Positions 38,404 to 51,100 of a stretch of 64,000 nt of DNA are shown here, one piece after another. The notes under the pieces are model-generated. The model was not told the DNA's origin and did no database searches. It was given only the letters and a program-made list of their open reading frames with translations. The DNA comes from Haliaeetus albicilla (taxonomy: Eukaryota; Chordata; Aves; Accipitriformes; Accipitridae): contig NC_091504.1 in the NCBI RefSeq assembly GCF_947461875.1, positions 24,886,030 through 24,950,029 on the forward strand, written 5' to 3'. The translations under genes and the position numbers were made by a program. Position 1 is the first letter of the stretch; every line of letters begins with the position of its first letter.

Positions 38404-39640
38404 AGGGGGTCCCGGGAGCAGTCGGATCCCGGGGGGCAGGGGAGGCCAGGGAGGAAGCGAATCCTGGGGTTCAAGGGGGTCCCGGGAGCAAGTGGGTCCT
38501 GGGGGACAGAGGGGTCCCGGGGGGCAAGCAGGTCCCGGGAGCAAGCAGGTCCTGGGGGGCAGGGGGATCCCATGAGGCAGGGGGGTCCTGGGAACAAGCG
38601 GATCCCGGGAGGCAGAGGGGTCCCGGGGGGCAGGGGCGTCCCAGGAGCAAGCAGGTCCCGGGGGGAGGGGAGTCCAGGGAGGAAGCAAATCCTGGGGTTC
38701 AAGGGGGTCCCGGGAGCAAGTGGGTCCTGGGGGACAGAGGGGTCCCGGGAGCAAGCAGGTCCTGGGGGGCAGGGGGATCCCATGAGGCAGGGGGGTCCCG
38801 GGGAGAGTGGAGTCCAGGGAGGAAGCGAATCCTGGGGTTCAAGGGGGTCCCGGGAGCAAGCAGATCCCAGGAGGGCAAAGGGATCCCGGGGGCAGTCCCG
38901 GAGGGCAGTGGGGTCCCAGAAGCAAGCGGATCCCGGGGAGCAGGGGAGTCCAGGGAGGAAGCGAATCCTGGGGTTCAAGGGGGTCCCGGGAGCAAGCGGG
39001 TCCTGGCAGGCAGAGGGGTCCCGGGGGGGCAGAGGGGTCCCGGGGGAAAAGGGTGTCCCAGGAGCAAGCAGGTCCCGGGGGAAGGGGAGTCCAGGGAGGA
39101 AGCGGAACCTGGGGTTCAAGGGGGTCCTGGGAGCAAGCGGGTCCTGGGGGGCAGGGGGATCCCATGAGGCAGGGGGGTCCCAGGAGCAAGCGGATCCTGG
39201 GGGGCAGAGGCGTCCCGGGGGGCAGAGGGGTCCCGGGGGGCAGGGGCGTCCCAGGAGCAAGCAGGTCCCGGGGGGAGGGCAGTCCAGGGAAGAAGTGGAT
39301 CCCAGGGTTCAAGGGGGTCCCGGGAGCAAGCAGATCCCAGGAGGGCAGAGGGATCCCGGGGGCAGTCCCGGGGGGCAGGGGGGTCCCAGAAGCAAGCGGA
39401 TCCCAGGGGCAGGGTGATCCCATGAGGCAGGGGGGTCCCGGGATCAAGCGGATCCCGGGGGGCAGAGGGATCCCAGGGAGCAGGGGGGTCCTGGAAGCAA
39501 GCAGTTCCCAAGGGGTAGAGGGGTCCTGGGGGTCAGGGGCATTGCTGGGGGAGCAGGAGCATCCCGAGGAGCAGGGCCATCCCCAGGGGCATGGGGCATC
39601 CTGGGGAGCAGGGGGTTATCCCGGTGGGAGCATCTCGGAA
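38404..39640. repeat. G-rich minisatellite, 17-18 bp monomer with higher-order structure
   Basis: About 1.2 kb of tandem repeats beside the PKD1 promoter. The monomer is 17 or 18 bp, typified by GGTCCCGGGAGCAAGCA and GGTCCCGGGGGGCAGAG; roughly 70 copies fit. A distinctive monomer pair reading AATCCTGGGGTTCAAGG recurs (with variation) at about 38,461, 38,689, 38,829, 38,965, 39,106 and 39,299. Spacings are 228, 140, 136, 141 and 193 bp, near 13, 8, 8, 8 and 11 monomers of 17.5 bp, so the array is built of longer modules. Repeats decay after about 39,540. The plus strand is purine- and G-rich. The array lacks stop codons in several frames on both strands, producing long proline- or glycine-rich open frames that are not genes. 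Confidence 0.93.
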
Positions 39641-40081
39641 ACCTGACAGGGCTGGCAATGGAGCGTGGAGTTCTGCTGGATAGAGCTTTGGTTGTCTCAA
39701 AATTAGAGGGGGGAGCCTTCCCTCCTCTGCACACACGGGCGATGGGCAGAGGGGAGCACGAGCACGCACCTGCACCCTCCTTGAAGGCTTTTGGCACTGA
39801 GTTCCCGCGGCTGGTGCCCATTCCTGAGGCTGCTGCAAGCCTGCTGAATCCAGTAAGAGTTGCAGGGTACGGTGTGCGTTACACACCTACAGCACAGTAG
39901 GTAATTCGGATATCTTGGAGAGAGATGAAGAACAAGACAGGTACTTTTCAGTGTGTTTTTTTAATGCTAACCATAGCAAAGTCATCGGGTTTCAATGCCA
40001 CTTGCACCCTGCGCTGGCCTAAGGCACTGGCCATGGTTCAGACTGGGCCAGACCTAGTGAGGTCAATCCTGTCATTGTATT

Positions 40082-40119
40082 ATGGCTCCTCAGGGATCCA
40101 ATGGCTCCTCAGGGATCTG
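40082..40119. repeat. 19-bp direct repeat, 2 copies
   Basis: ATGGCTCCTCAGGGATCCA is followed at once by a copy ending CTG. Confidence 0.85.
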
Positions 40120-43100
40120 AACTGGTTCTAGTTTAAAGCGACTGAAGAATATGACTAAAATAAAGTCTATACAACCAAAGGAAGCATGATTCTGTCCTTA
40201 CAGAGAGCATGTCCAAAACCAAACCCAGCCCCGTTTGAAAGCAGTGGAGAAGAAGGTGTGATAGCTGATAATTTTACAGGGACCCTAATTTGTTGGTCTT
40301 TACTACGTGCTGTGTTACCGTGTGATGGTACGTACAGAACATGGCCCCAGCCATCAGCAGAGGGGAAGGTGATACAAGGAAGCTCAAATAAAACACGGAA
40401 GAAGTTGCTTTTGAACTTGTTCAGTGCCGGATCACTCACTCCGCAAACCAGAGCTGGTGGTTCCTGTCCAGCCGAGCAGGGATTTCTCACCATAAACACA
40501 ATGAATGTGTATGTGTGGTAGCCTGTGTGAGAGGTGAAAGCCTGGCCCTAGACAGCAAGCTGCCGGAGGCTGTCTGACCCGCAGAAAGATGGAGGAGATT
40601 TGGAGGGAAGCAGCGGATCGGTGCAGTGCCCAATGCTTCCCTGGGAAGGGACGTTTGAGAGAGGCACGGACCCCAAGACAGAGCGGTAAATCCTGCACAT
40701 CCTCCAGAGACAGGTCCTGTTTTGCTCAGGGGGGGCTGATATCTGAAGTGCCAACCAAAGGCACTTTCTCCTTCTGAGATTTGCTGATCCGGACAAAACT
40801 GTCATGAAGGTTTTTGCTAAATGAAAACAAGAGCATCTTGCTCTTCCTTTATGCAATTCCATTAATTCTTGCAGCCATTCACACCCTTTAAAATACTCAT
40901 ATGTAACATTTAAGTTCAGTGCAGCACATCACTCCAGCTCAAGCCTTGGCATCAAGCCTGCAAGTGTCCTCAGGAGTCCCCAGGGACTGCCCACCTGCAA
41001 AACTGAAGCCACAGTCTGTTCAATGATGGCTGTTGCAGCAATTACCGTCTTTATGAAAACCTCTGGAAGTGCTGTCTGGCAAGCACCTCTGTGAGTAGTG
41101 CTGCCCCTCCGCCGAACAGGTGAGTCACCCCCCAGCAGAGGGGTTGCACCCCTCGAACAGTCAGCCGCCCCAATACCAGGGTGAGGGGCATTTTGTACTT
41201 GTCCGAAGCAGCTTGCACAGCCGAGCGGGGCTGCCTTCTCTCCAGAGCTCCCGCCGCCCCTCGGGGCTGCACCCCTCGCCTCCGCCGGCTTTTGCCGCTC
41301 CCCAGTGTGTTCCCCACTCCACGGTGCTCCGACGGCGAGCGTGCTGGGGGGCTGCCGTCCTGACACTCTACAGCAGGCATTGTGTCAGTGGGGGCCTGTC
41401 AACTGGCGGGCTCAGGAAATCTGCCTGGCAGCTTTCAAGGGAGGAACCACAACAAAAAGGGGTGGGAGAGAGACATGCTAGCTGTCCGCAAGCATCCGAA
41501 GAGTGCAAGCAGCAGGGAGCCAGAACAATTGTTCGGGGTGGTACCAGACAAACGACAACGAAGGGAGCCTCCGAGCTTACTACCCCCGCTGTTCCTCTTC
41601 TGAGAATAGACCTGGGGGAGAGGAGGGCCGCAGGGGCATGTTTGCCTCTCTCGGTGGCTGGCCTTGCCTAAAACTTGTCTGTCGGTGCAAAACACCCTCG
41701 CTGGAGTCGTCCCGCGTGCGGATGCCTGCGTGCGCACACTCGCTTTGGGGCCAGGTCATGGGTTTTCACCGTGCGCCGTGTGATGGCTGCGGTGGTCCTG
41801 TGAGCCCCAGCTCCTGCAAGCAGGCGAAACGTGGGCATCTTTCCTTTGCCTAAGAGAAAATAGCTGATCGTTGCTGAGCTGCCTCCACCTCGGGCACGTG
41901 GTAACCTTCGAAAGCTCAGGAAAGAGGAGGATGATTAGCCAAGGGTGACAGTCAGTTTGGTTTTGAATCACATAGGATTTTTTAAGCCACTTATGATTTC
42001 GGGCATGTAGGATTCCCTAGGGAACAAGAGACTGACCTGCTAGCGCTGGGTGTACATCCACTGCGGGTTACGAAGCCTGCGTTACACCTCCAGAGCTGCT
42101 CACCGCCTCCCTGCTCTACCCGGTGTGCTTGATCCAGGACGGTCCTGATCCAACAAAGTCCCTAAGCACCTGCATGGTTTTAGGTATGTGTATTGTCCCG
42201 CTGAAACCACAGGGGTGATATTAGCTGGGGCTCTGGCTTCCCTTATCCAAATGCTGTACAAACCTTAAATAAGAAGCCTGACAGCATCCAATTTCACTCC
42301 TTGGCATGGTGCTTAATGTATGTGAGAATTTACTTTCCGAAAACATTTTGTGCCTTTTGGACTTGAAATCTGCTTGAAAGACACATCATCCTTTGCATGA
42401 TGTATTGTGCCCAAAATAGCTCAGCGGTTACTACTTCCTCATGTGACTACAATGTATTTATTTCCGCTCCCTCAGTTGTAAATTGCTTTTTGTTTTTTCT
42501 TTCCCTTTCTTCTGTACTGATGCCCATATTTTTTCAGATAACAGCAAAAAGAAAATATCCTGTGTATGGATTGTAATCAACAGATTAGATCACTAGTGTA
42601 ATCCAGCAGATGTAAAGAAGTTAAGGGCTCTCCCCCAGTAGCTCAGGCTGCCAAGCTGTAACGAGGGCAACAAACAAGGAAATAATTGAGTGAGTGGGAA
42701 AGGAGACAGTAAATCTCGATACAGCTGCAAGAGAATAATTTGTTCACATCGAAGCACAATTTTTGGTCTTGGAGGAAGGTCCTGTCACTGAGTCAGAATG
42801 GGGTCTAAAAATGCAAACTGCAGAAAATGATGGAAGTGGAAAATGTACTCTGGGGCTGGGAGGCTGTTGCTCACTGCGAGGCTGGGAATGGCTTGTTGTG
42901 GAGAAGGGATTCTTCTGGTTCCTCCTACTGGCAAGCACACGGAGAGTTTCTCAACACTGTTTACTTGAAGCAGAATTTAAACCCCAACTAAGAGGGTGTT
43001 AATTCTCCCTGTCCCACCAGTCCTGCAAGCTGAACGCACCCAGAACATCATCAGCAGCAGATACACTGTGGTCAGCAAAACGTGACAGAGCTGTGGCCGG

Positions 43101-44109
43101 CCGGGAATGTCGCTGCTGCCTCCGGGCCCCTCCGGCCAGATCCCAAAAGCGCCGCAGATGTCTTCAGTGGCACCCGGACAGCTCTGAAACCCAGCTGTGC
43201 ATGGCCAGACCCTGCACCACCCCCTCTCCGGCACTGCATTTCTATACATTAAAGCACTGTTTTGCTCACGCCTGCAGTGCCCCGGTGCAGAGGGCCACGA
43301 GCAGCGGGTGTGGAGCGGGCTGTGCTCCCCGCAGCCGTGTTGCCGCAGCCACCGCGCTCTGCAAAAATCCTCTGCAGAGGCACTGCACTGGGCTTCACGT
43401 AAGACGTGATGGCAGCTGCTTTTAAAACACACACTGGGAGCAAGTCTCTTCACCGCATTGCCCTCCCACACCGCTGCTTTTTCTCTCGCCCAGGAATCCT
43501 CCGTCACATTTACGCATGGGGCAGCAGGTGGGCAGGAGTGGTGGGGACACCTCGTCGCCCAGGCGCCCTGTGCACGCGGAGCTCGGTTTGGAGCCGCGAT
43601 AGCTGGGCCAGGACAGGGAGCCTTCTGCCTCCAGCAGCACGTGTCCACTGTACCTTGTGTGTGGTTTGAGAAAGGCAGGGAAAAAAATACCCTTCTTGAA
43701 CTTTCTGCCCCCTTACCATGAGCTTTGGTCCCTTTGGAGGGCGGCTGTATTCACGTACGGCCACAGTGCTCAGTTTGCTGTTATTGTCCTGCTTAGAAAG
43801 TACTCCTGCTTGACGGAGGGAGCAGAATTTGTCCTCAGCAGGTGTCCAGGGGGAGAGAGCTGTCCCGTGCGCTTTTGCAGGGGACACGGGTACCCCAGAG
43901 GAGACAAAAATCTCTCTTTCTCCTGGGAGGAAAGGGCTGTTTCCATCCCCGCAGGTTGTTGCTCCGTGGCTGTACTTTGTGTGCCCCGCGCTTGCGTGAT
44001 CCTATGGCTCGTCCTGCAAAGGGGGTACCTGAAGAGTGACCCCCGCAAGAGCCACCTCCTTCCACCCAAGGCTGGCTCCTGCTTCACCCCCCCCCCCCAG
44101 TAGGACCCT

Positions 44110-44340
44110 TCCCCACCTGTAACCCATGACCCAAACGACTGCGGCCGGATCGGCATCGGGAGCACAGACCGGCCCCCGTCGGGCCGGAGGAGGGGGCTGC
44201 CCCGGCTCCGGGGAGGGGGGGCCGGCGGACCGCGGCCGGGCTGAGCCCCTCACCGCGGCCTCCGGGCGCGGCGGGGCCGGTTTGCGGGTCCCGGGCGCCC
44301 TCTAGCACCGCCTCCCCGCGCTCCTCCGGGATGGAAACCG
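44110..44340. other. Short GC/CpG-rich island, unassigned
   Basis: A compact block dense in CpG (for example GCGGCCGGATCGGCATCGGG and CGGGCGCGGCGGGGCCGG), lying about 6.2 kb upstream of PKD1 and 9.3 kb upstream of RAB26. It is flanked by a C run at about 44,089. It could be an alternative promoter or a lncRNA start. No coding exon or splice pair can be assigned. Confidence 0.45.
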
Positions 44341-47300
44341 GGCGAAAAGGTTTGAGGGGCCCCCACGAGCAAACGTGCCTTAAAATGGGATGCAGAGGGA
44401 GCCCGGACAACTGCCGTGGGGTGAGGATGACCCCAGCTCCTGCCTTCGGTCTCCCCCTTGCACGCGTGAAATCCATACGGTCGGTGCTACCTCCATGGGA
44501 TGGACCGATTGCTGGGCAGGGCGATTATCCCAGCTCGTCCGTAAAGAGCGGAGTCGTCTCACGCCACGTCCCAAACAGATTTCATCCCTGCCGGATGAAT
44601 TCAGCAGGAATCTGCCCACCAAACGCCTCCCAGCTCTACGTCCGTGGTCACCGGGCGCAGGATGCTGTAGACAAGACAGGGAGGCATCGGCTCAACACAG
44701 GCATCCCGGCAGCGTGGGGTGCCCACAGCCGGGGGGACGGATGCTGTCACCTGGCTTCTCCCCAGGTGACTGAAAGAGGGGGGACCCCCCCCAACCCCTG
44801 GGTCGGTGCTCTGCGGCAAGGCACGCGGTTGTCTTTTAGCGCTGGGTTTTCAACTGCTCGGGGCTGAGCTGAGTCAGCAGCGCCGGCACAAGCCCCTTTT
44901 GGGCTTTTTCTGGAGGATTTTTGTGGAGAGCTTCAGCTCAGGAAGTGAATTTATTCACACTGGTCGTTTTCATCCATTTGACATAGTGTGAATGCAAACC
45001 AGCCGAGCAAATTTAGCAACAACACTTTCTGCTCAGTAACTAATCCCTGGCAATTCTGCTTTTATTTACCAAACACTCTTTCAAAGCAAACAAAACTTCA
45101 TGATTTCTCTCTCAACGGTTTTCCATGTTGAGGGTTTTCAGGGGTCCTTGGCAGTTGGAGGGATATTCCCATCAGGCTGAACTTGCAGACCCTTGGCTTC
45201 TGGCTGTGGGTGCTCTCTGCCCCTTCCCACCCGGTTCTCCCACACCTCAGCTCCCCAGGGAGCACCGTGCACACCGGACGGGTTTATACCCGCTCGGGAT
45301 TTTCCTATGTGCAGGTCCCTGCCCGCCAGCAAAGGCGAGGTCAGAGGGGTTGCTTTGACTGAAGACAGGATGGATGGAGAAGGGGTTTGTGCTCAGGCAC
45401 TTGTTAATCAGAAACTTCCCGGGGAGCGTGCTAGGTGCTGCGAAGCCCGGCCGAGAGCCCGCCACGTGCCGGCAGCGCTTGGAGGACGCCGTGTGCCTGG
45501 CGTGCCCAGGCTGTAGCAGTCGGCGCTGCTTGGGGAGGACACAAGCTTTGGGGCAAGGGCCAGCGCAGCACGGGGGTTTTGGCCAAAGGGCTGGCCTCAT
45601 GTCACCTTTGGCCACCATGTACCCCAGTCTCCCCGAGAGAGAGCTGATGCTCCTGAAATCCCCTCTGCAGACTGCAGGTGCATCAGTGCTGGAAGCTGGG
45701 ACAAAACAGCCCCAGTTTCTTATTTCTTGTGTTGCTGGAAATATCCAAAGCGCAGGGAGGTAATAACCAATTCAGCTGCGAAGATGCTGGCGAGCTCTGG
45801 CTGCAGGAGCTGGGAGGAAGGCTGCTCTGCGCCGTGGGTGCCCCGCGGGGGTCCAGCCTCGCCGCACCAGGGCTGACCATGGGATGGTGAGGGGGCAGCG
45901 GCACCCATCCGGCCACAGCACGGTCCCCCCGAAATTCCTGCTGCTCTGGGCCCGTTGCTATAGCAATGCTTATGTCGCAGCGCCGTCAGGAGGCATTGCA
46001 GTGCTGGAGTTGGCATCTTTCATTGAAGCGAGTTGAAGCCATCCTAGGTTTTAGCTGGGTAAAACATCGGGGAGCAGCCAGAGCTGCTCATTTTCCCACC
46101 ACGGGGGCTTCAGGAAGCCATGTCCCCTCTCCCTCACCTCTCGCACCCACTGTCACGGCATCACCCTGCCCTGCACAAGGGGAAGGCTCCCAGCCTGCTG
46201 CAGAGAGCCCAAGAGAAGCGTTGCCTGGTACCGAGCTTGGGGCACGATGGTCCTGTTTCCACAGCAGATGCTGTCGATGAGAGGAGGCGAAGGCTGAGGC
46301 CTCCCCTCCCCTCTGCAAAGGGACCCCACGACCATTCACACCCAAAAAGCAGAGTGCAGGAAACGCGCTGATGAAGCTGAAGGCAGAGGGCAGCCGGCGA
46401 GAGGCACAGAGGCAGAAATGTGGGTTCAAAACCTTCAGGACAGGCTGAGTTTAAGGCTCCTTCCACCCCCCTCCAGCCTGGTAAAGCCTGGGTTACTGGC
46501 ACCCCGGCAGGGTGAGAGGGTGTTCCCCAAAACGCTGGCGGGGCATGGCCCATCACACCACAATGCATCTGCTTTTGAGAAGCCAGCTTGGAAAAGCTGC
46601 TTGCCAGCAGTTTTTTGGCTTTGAATTGGCTGTAGCTGGTTGCATGTGGCTGTGCCTCACTCCCTGCCTTCCCCAGGCAGGGTGGATTGCTCCCACGTGT
46701 GCTCAGCTGGTCAGATGTGATTAGTCCCCTTAACGCAGAAGGAAAACTAATGCAAAGCAAATTACTTGCAGACAAAATATTTGCAGGCCAGGGACAACCC
46801 TTAGCTTCGCTGGGGAAGATGTTTCCAGCAATAAAGAAGAAATACTTTTAAACAGACCAAGAAATTGTAAATTTGCAGAAAAGGGAAGGCAAGAGGAGGC
46901 TGCCTGAGCAGATCTTTGGAAGCTGATTGCATTTCAGAGCTCAGAGTGCCTGGAAATGCCTGGCTCTGGGCTGCCTATGCATTGTCATCTTGAAGACAAA
47001 AGTAATTGCCCAAACTTACTAGAGTTTTGCTAAGAGGAAATGTTTAGCCTCCCTTGGAAAACATTAACAAACACCATTAAAACTCTAAGCTGCATCTTCA
47101 TTGTCCAGATTATTAATTACCTGGAGCAGTGCCACTTGCTAACAGCTCAGACTGGGGAAAGTCGTTGCAGGTGTGTCAGAGGATGAGCAGAAAGACAGAA
47201 GCTATTGATCCTTAGGCTGATAAATACTGCCTGGTGCTGCCTGTGTCTAATCAGCAATCTGCTGCCAATTTGTTCTGATGAATGGCTGAACAAGCTGTGG

Positions 47301-47939
47301 GTACAGATCTGCATCTTGCCGCGGCAAGCGAGAGCCCAGCTCTTCAGCCACTAGCTCTGCAACAGCCACAAATGGGGGGGACCCTGCTGCTCCCCAGTGC
47401 CAGCGGCTTTCTCAGGAGGTGGATTTGCTTTTCTTCCCAAGGGACCTGCCTGTGGAGCAGGGGCTGGTGCAGGGGAAGGTGGAGGCAAGCCCAGCCCAGG
47501 CAGCAATGCAATGCCTCACTCCGGTGGGAGCTTCTTCCCAGCCTGGCCCTTAGTGGTTGCCTTATTCTCTGGAGCAGCAGCAGCAGCTTTATGATCCTCT
47601 GTGCATTTCTGTGCTCGCTCATTGCTGCTGCTTATTATTTTTCAGGGCCCCAGAGCATCGCATGCATCCCGGCGCTGGGACTGGCCTGGGGTAGCTGTCT
47701 GGCTCTGCAGTGCTTAACTCACCGTTTCCAAAGACAAGGGGTTTGGGGGGGTTTGTCTGCTCAAGCTCCTTGGGCTCTGCCGTATGGTGACTCTGCAGGC
47801 AGCACTGCGGGAAGCTGCCAGGCTCCGGGCCACCAGACGTGGTCGGACTGGTATGAACCTATCTGGGATGGAAACGGCTGAGTGTGCATGAATAATGGAG
47901 GCACTCTGTGACATTTATGCGCTTGCTTTTGAAACCATA

Positions 47940-48125
47940 ACCACGCTCTAACCCTTCCCCATCTCAAGATGTATCTGTATATAGCTGCAAAATATCTTGG
48001 ATAGTTTCAAGCTGAGATGTTATATTTCTAAAATATTTGATGCTGCTGAGGCATGTCTGAAAAGCATTTAAAATATGCCAAATAGCCTGAAAATATCTCA
48101 TATTTGGGAGGCTGAGCATTTGTTG
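47940..48125. other. AT-rich block in GC-rich spacer
   Basis: A sharply bounded AT-rich stretch with several ATAT and TAAAAT motifs inside a GC-rich region. It could be a conserved noncoding element or the remnant of an old insertion. No transposon ends are seen. Confidence 0.3.
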
Positions 48126-51100
48126 TTCATCTCTCCCTCTATCTCAGTAGGGCACATTTCAAAGGCCATTTGAACATCCAACTCTTCATCACGTTTGAAA
48201 GTTCTCGTGGGTGACTGCTGGAGCTGGGGACCTTCCTGCGTTCAGTCCTCCACTGGCTGAAACCTTGGCTCGTTTTGATCTTGGCACAAGGAAAATTAAT
48301 TTCCTGGCCTTAGCCCAGTGCAGACTCATTAGGACCTGGCACGATCACCCTTTTGTGCACAGGAGGGGACGGTGGGGGCCCAGGGCAGCACCGCGGTTCC
48401 CTGGGGATGCCCGTGGGGACGTGCCAGGGCTGGAGGATGTGCCAGGCAGGGCCCGTGTCCCGGCACGCTGCTGGCAGGGAGGTGGGATGCCGACCTGCAG
48501 GGAGCAAAACCCTTCAGGTGCAAGGGGGGGGATCCCTGTGTTTGCTGGAGTTTGTTTTATTTTACAGCCGCACTGTGTCTTGCTCAGGCCCGGCTACTGC
48601 TGCCACCTCCCTGTGCCGTGCCCTGGGTAATCCCGGGGTGCCAGCCCCGGAGCAGGGCAGAGAGGGAAGCCGTGCCCCACGTCTCATTCGCCAGCTTGAG
48701 CCCAGGACAGCCAGCCGGTTACACCGAAGGGCTCTTGCTCTGCTCCGGAGGAGGGGGCTGAGCCACCTCAGCTCTGGAGCAGGGGCAGGATTCTGACCTG
48801 CAGCACTGTGCTTGGGGCAGAGACCCCGTCCCGTCCTCCTGCCGCCCGTGGAAATGATGTCTTGGCAGTGGTTTGGGTGGTGCTTTTGTTGTGGGCTTGG
48901 GTTCTCCTTTTGAACGCTGCCAGCGGTTGCAGAGTGCCAGGAAAGAGGTTTTCTTCACTTGACTTTGCCTTTTGAAGAGGGAGAAGGGGCTAATGGGGGC
49001 AGTTTGGTGGGCAAAGGAGTGCTCAGGCTTTGTCCCTGGGCTGCACGTGCTGAGACAGGGCCCGTGCTGAGATAACAGTATCTAACCAGCTCTGTGGTTT
49101 ACACCCCCCCCAGGGACCTGGTTGCTGCTATTACCGTAAGTTGTTCCAAAAGCAGCAATTTCTGCAACACATTAACGTGCCAGCCTAGTTGCAGGGCTGG
49201 TTTGCAGCATGCCTGAGCTGCCCCATGCAGCAGCGGGCTGCACCCTCCCGACCCCCAAACCTCTTGGGGTGCCATGGGCATCAAAGGGAGCATGGAGCCC
49301 TCCGGCACTGCCAGGCGAGCCGGACGCGCCGGGTGAGACCGCTGGTGAGAGCCCCATGGCTTGGTGCATTCAGCAGGGCTCGCCTTGCAAATAAATTATG
49401 GATTTGAATGCCAAGAAGCAAAGACTTAGTAACAGGCTGGGCTCTCCAAACCTCTTGGGTGCTTTGCAGGGAAAACGATGGTGATGAAAGGCTGGAGGGA
49501 GCCGCAGGTGGAAGCTGCCCTTCAGGATGGATCAGAGAAGCGGAGGAGCCCGAGATGGAAACAGAGGGACTGCACACAGGAGAGATGGAAAAATTAAATA
49601 ACCAGACAAAGGAAGGAGGGTTGCAATGTAAGACTGGGCTTGGTAATATAAGAAAGGGAAGAGACAAAAGCAGTCTCCCAGCAAAACACTGGAATTTAAC
49701 TTTCACAGCTGCAAAAGGAAAACAATTGCTTCCCACAAAAATAAATGATGGGCTGCGTTGATGAGATGTCTGAGGAATTTCAATTAAAAGCCAGCGACAC
49801 TGACAAAGGCAACGAGATTGAAGTGTTCAAAGGTAAGTGAGCAATGGGGAGGGAAGAACAATAAATGGCGAGGGAGGGAACAGTGCCTGCTCAGCACTGC
49901 GTGGGCTGGGCCCTTCCCAAGGCGGCAGAGAGAAAGCCTTCGCCCGCTGAGCATGGCAGGGTGCTGGGATCCACCTCCAGCATACGTCCCACGCCCTGCG
50001 CACCCTCCCTCTGCCTCCCTGCACCTCCTGCACGGATCCTGCTCCGCAGGGAGATGCTCGCTGAAGCAGGGCTGGTCCCCTCTGTCTGACATCTCCAGTG
50101 GAGGTCTGCTCATGTGCAACATGGAACCAAGCTCTCTGTATTTTCGAGTCAGCCCCGTGAGTGTGGTGTCACCTTTGTCCCTGGCTGCCCTCCCGCACCT
50201 CCCACCCAGGTGATGCCCACTGCCTTCAGGCCCTTTCTCTACAACCGCTTTGGAGTTGGAGCTGCGTGTGCCCTTGGCAGAGGACCTGCAGCAGAACAGA
50301 GAGTGGGAAGAGCTGGCAGGTTCACATACGATTAGGAGAAAAGTCCCCTGAACCTTGGCTGGTGACACTGCAATGGGTGACAGCAGAGGCAAGCCGAGCC
50401 GTGTTACCAGCAGCACGTGGAAAGAGCCTGCACCGGTTTTCCTGCAGCCACCAGGCAAAGAAGATGAACGTCTTCCAAGACGGCGCAGCTGACATTGTGT
50501 CTGATGGGAATAGCTCGTCCCTGCAGCCTGAAGAGACATCTCTGCTCCATCTGAGCTGGTGACAAGAGCTGGGATCGGGAGGGCAGCAGGCTCAGCGTGC
50601 TCCCGGGCTGCTGGGAGAGGAATCGCTAGAGCCTGGCCGGGACAAGGTGGGCATCCCTGCCCAGGGGACGGAGCAGTGAGGAGCAGCAGAGGCACGAGCC
50701 AGGGATGGAGCAACCTGGACCAGTGGGAGGAAGGAGGGATGGCCTCGCACCAAAATATCTCGCTTGGCTCTGAGCACGACGTGCAACTTCTGGCACACAG
50801 AGAACCCTGCTAATATCCATGCCAAAGAAAACGGCTAGATTTCAAATCCCAAAGCACAGTGGTTGTGCAGAGCAGGTGGCCAGAGCCCGGTGGCCAGCCC
50901 TGGCCAGGCTCTCCGTGTCTCCAGCCCAGTGCCGAGCTCTGTCCCCAGGCGGGGATGGCCAAGGCGCTGTGCCCCACGGGCCTCGGGCTGCTGCTCGGCT
51001 CTTAGCACAGGCAGAAGTAGCTGGCACTAGCCGCCTCTTAGTGCTTGCATTTACAGCCCCCCCGCCACGCTGCAATACAACAGGCCTCTTGGGTTGACAG

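Noticed and set aside
36943..38754. 603-codon minus-strand open frame covering PKD1 exon 1 and the repeats
   Set aside because: It is in a different frame from the conserved PKD1 signal peptide and LRR cap, runs through the splice donor, and is open because of stop-poor GC repeats.
37323..39646. Plus-strand frames of 614, 515 and 279 codons with Gly-Pro-rich, collagen-like sequence
   Set aside because: They translate a 17-18 bp minisatellite in different frames. The Gly spacing is not a consistent Gly-X-Y, and opposite-strand frames are equally open.
40898..40903. CATATG E-box, considered as a MIST1-type site for RAB26
   Set aside because: A single hexamer 12.5 kb upstream carries no weight, and I noticed none near the RAB26 promoter.
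42977..43648. 223-codon minus-strand open frame
   Set aside because: No domain or start/splice context, and five or more competing frames in the same stretch.
49784..50713. 309-codon minus-strand open frame in the spacer
   Set aside because: No recognisable domain, no matching gene in the conserved order, and overlapping frames on the other strand. It is typical of GC-rich noncoding DNA.
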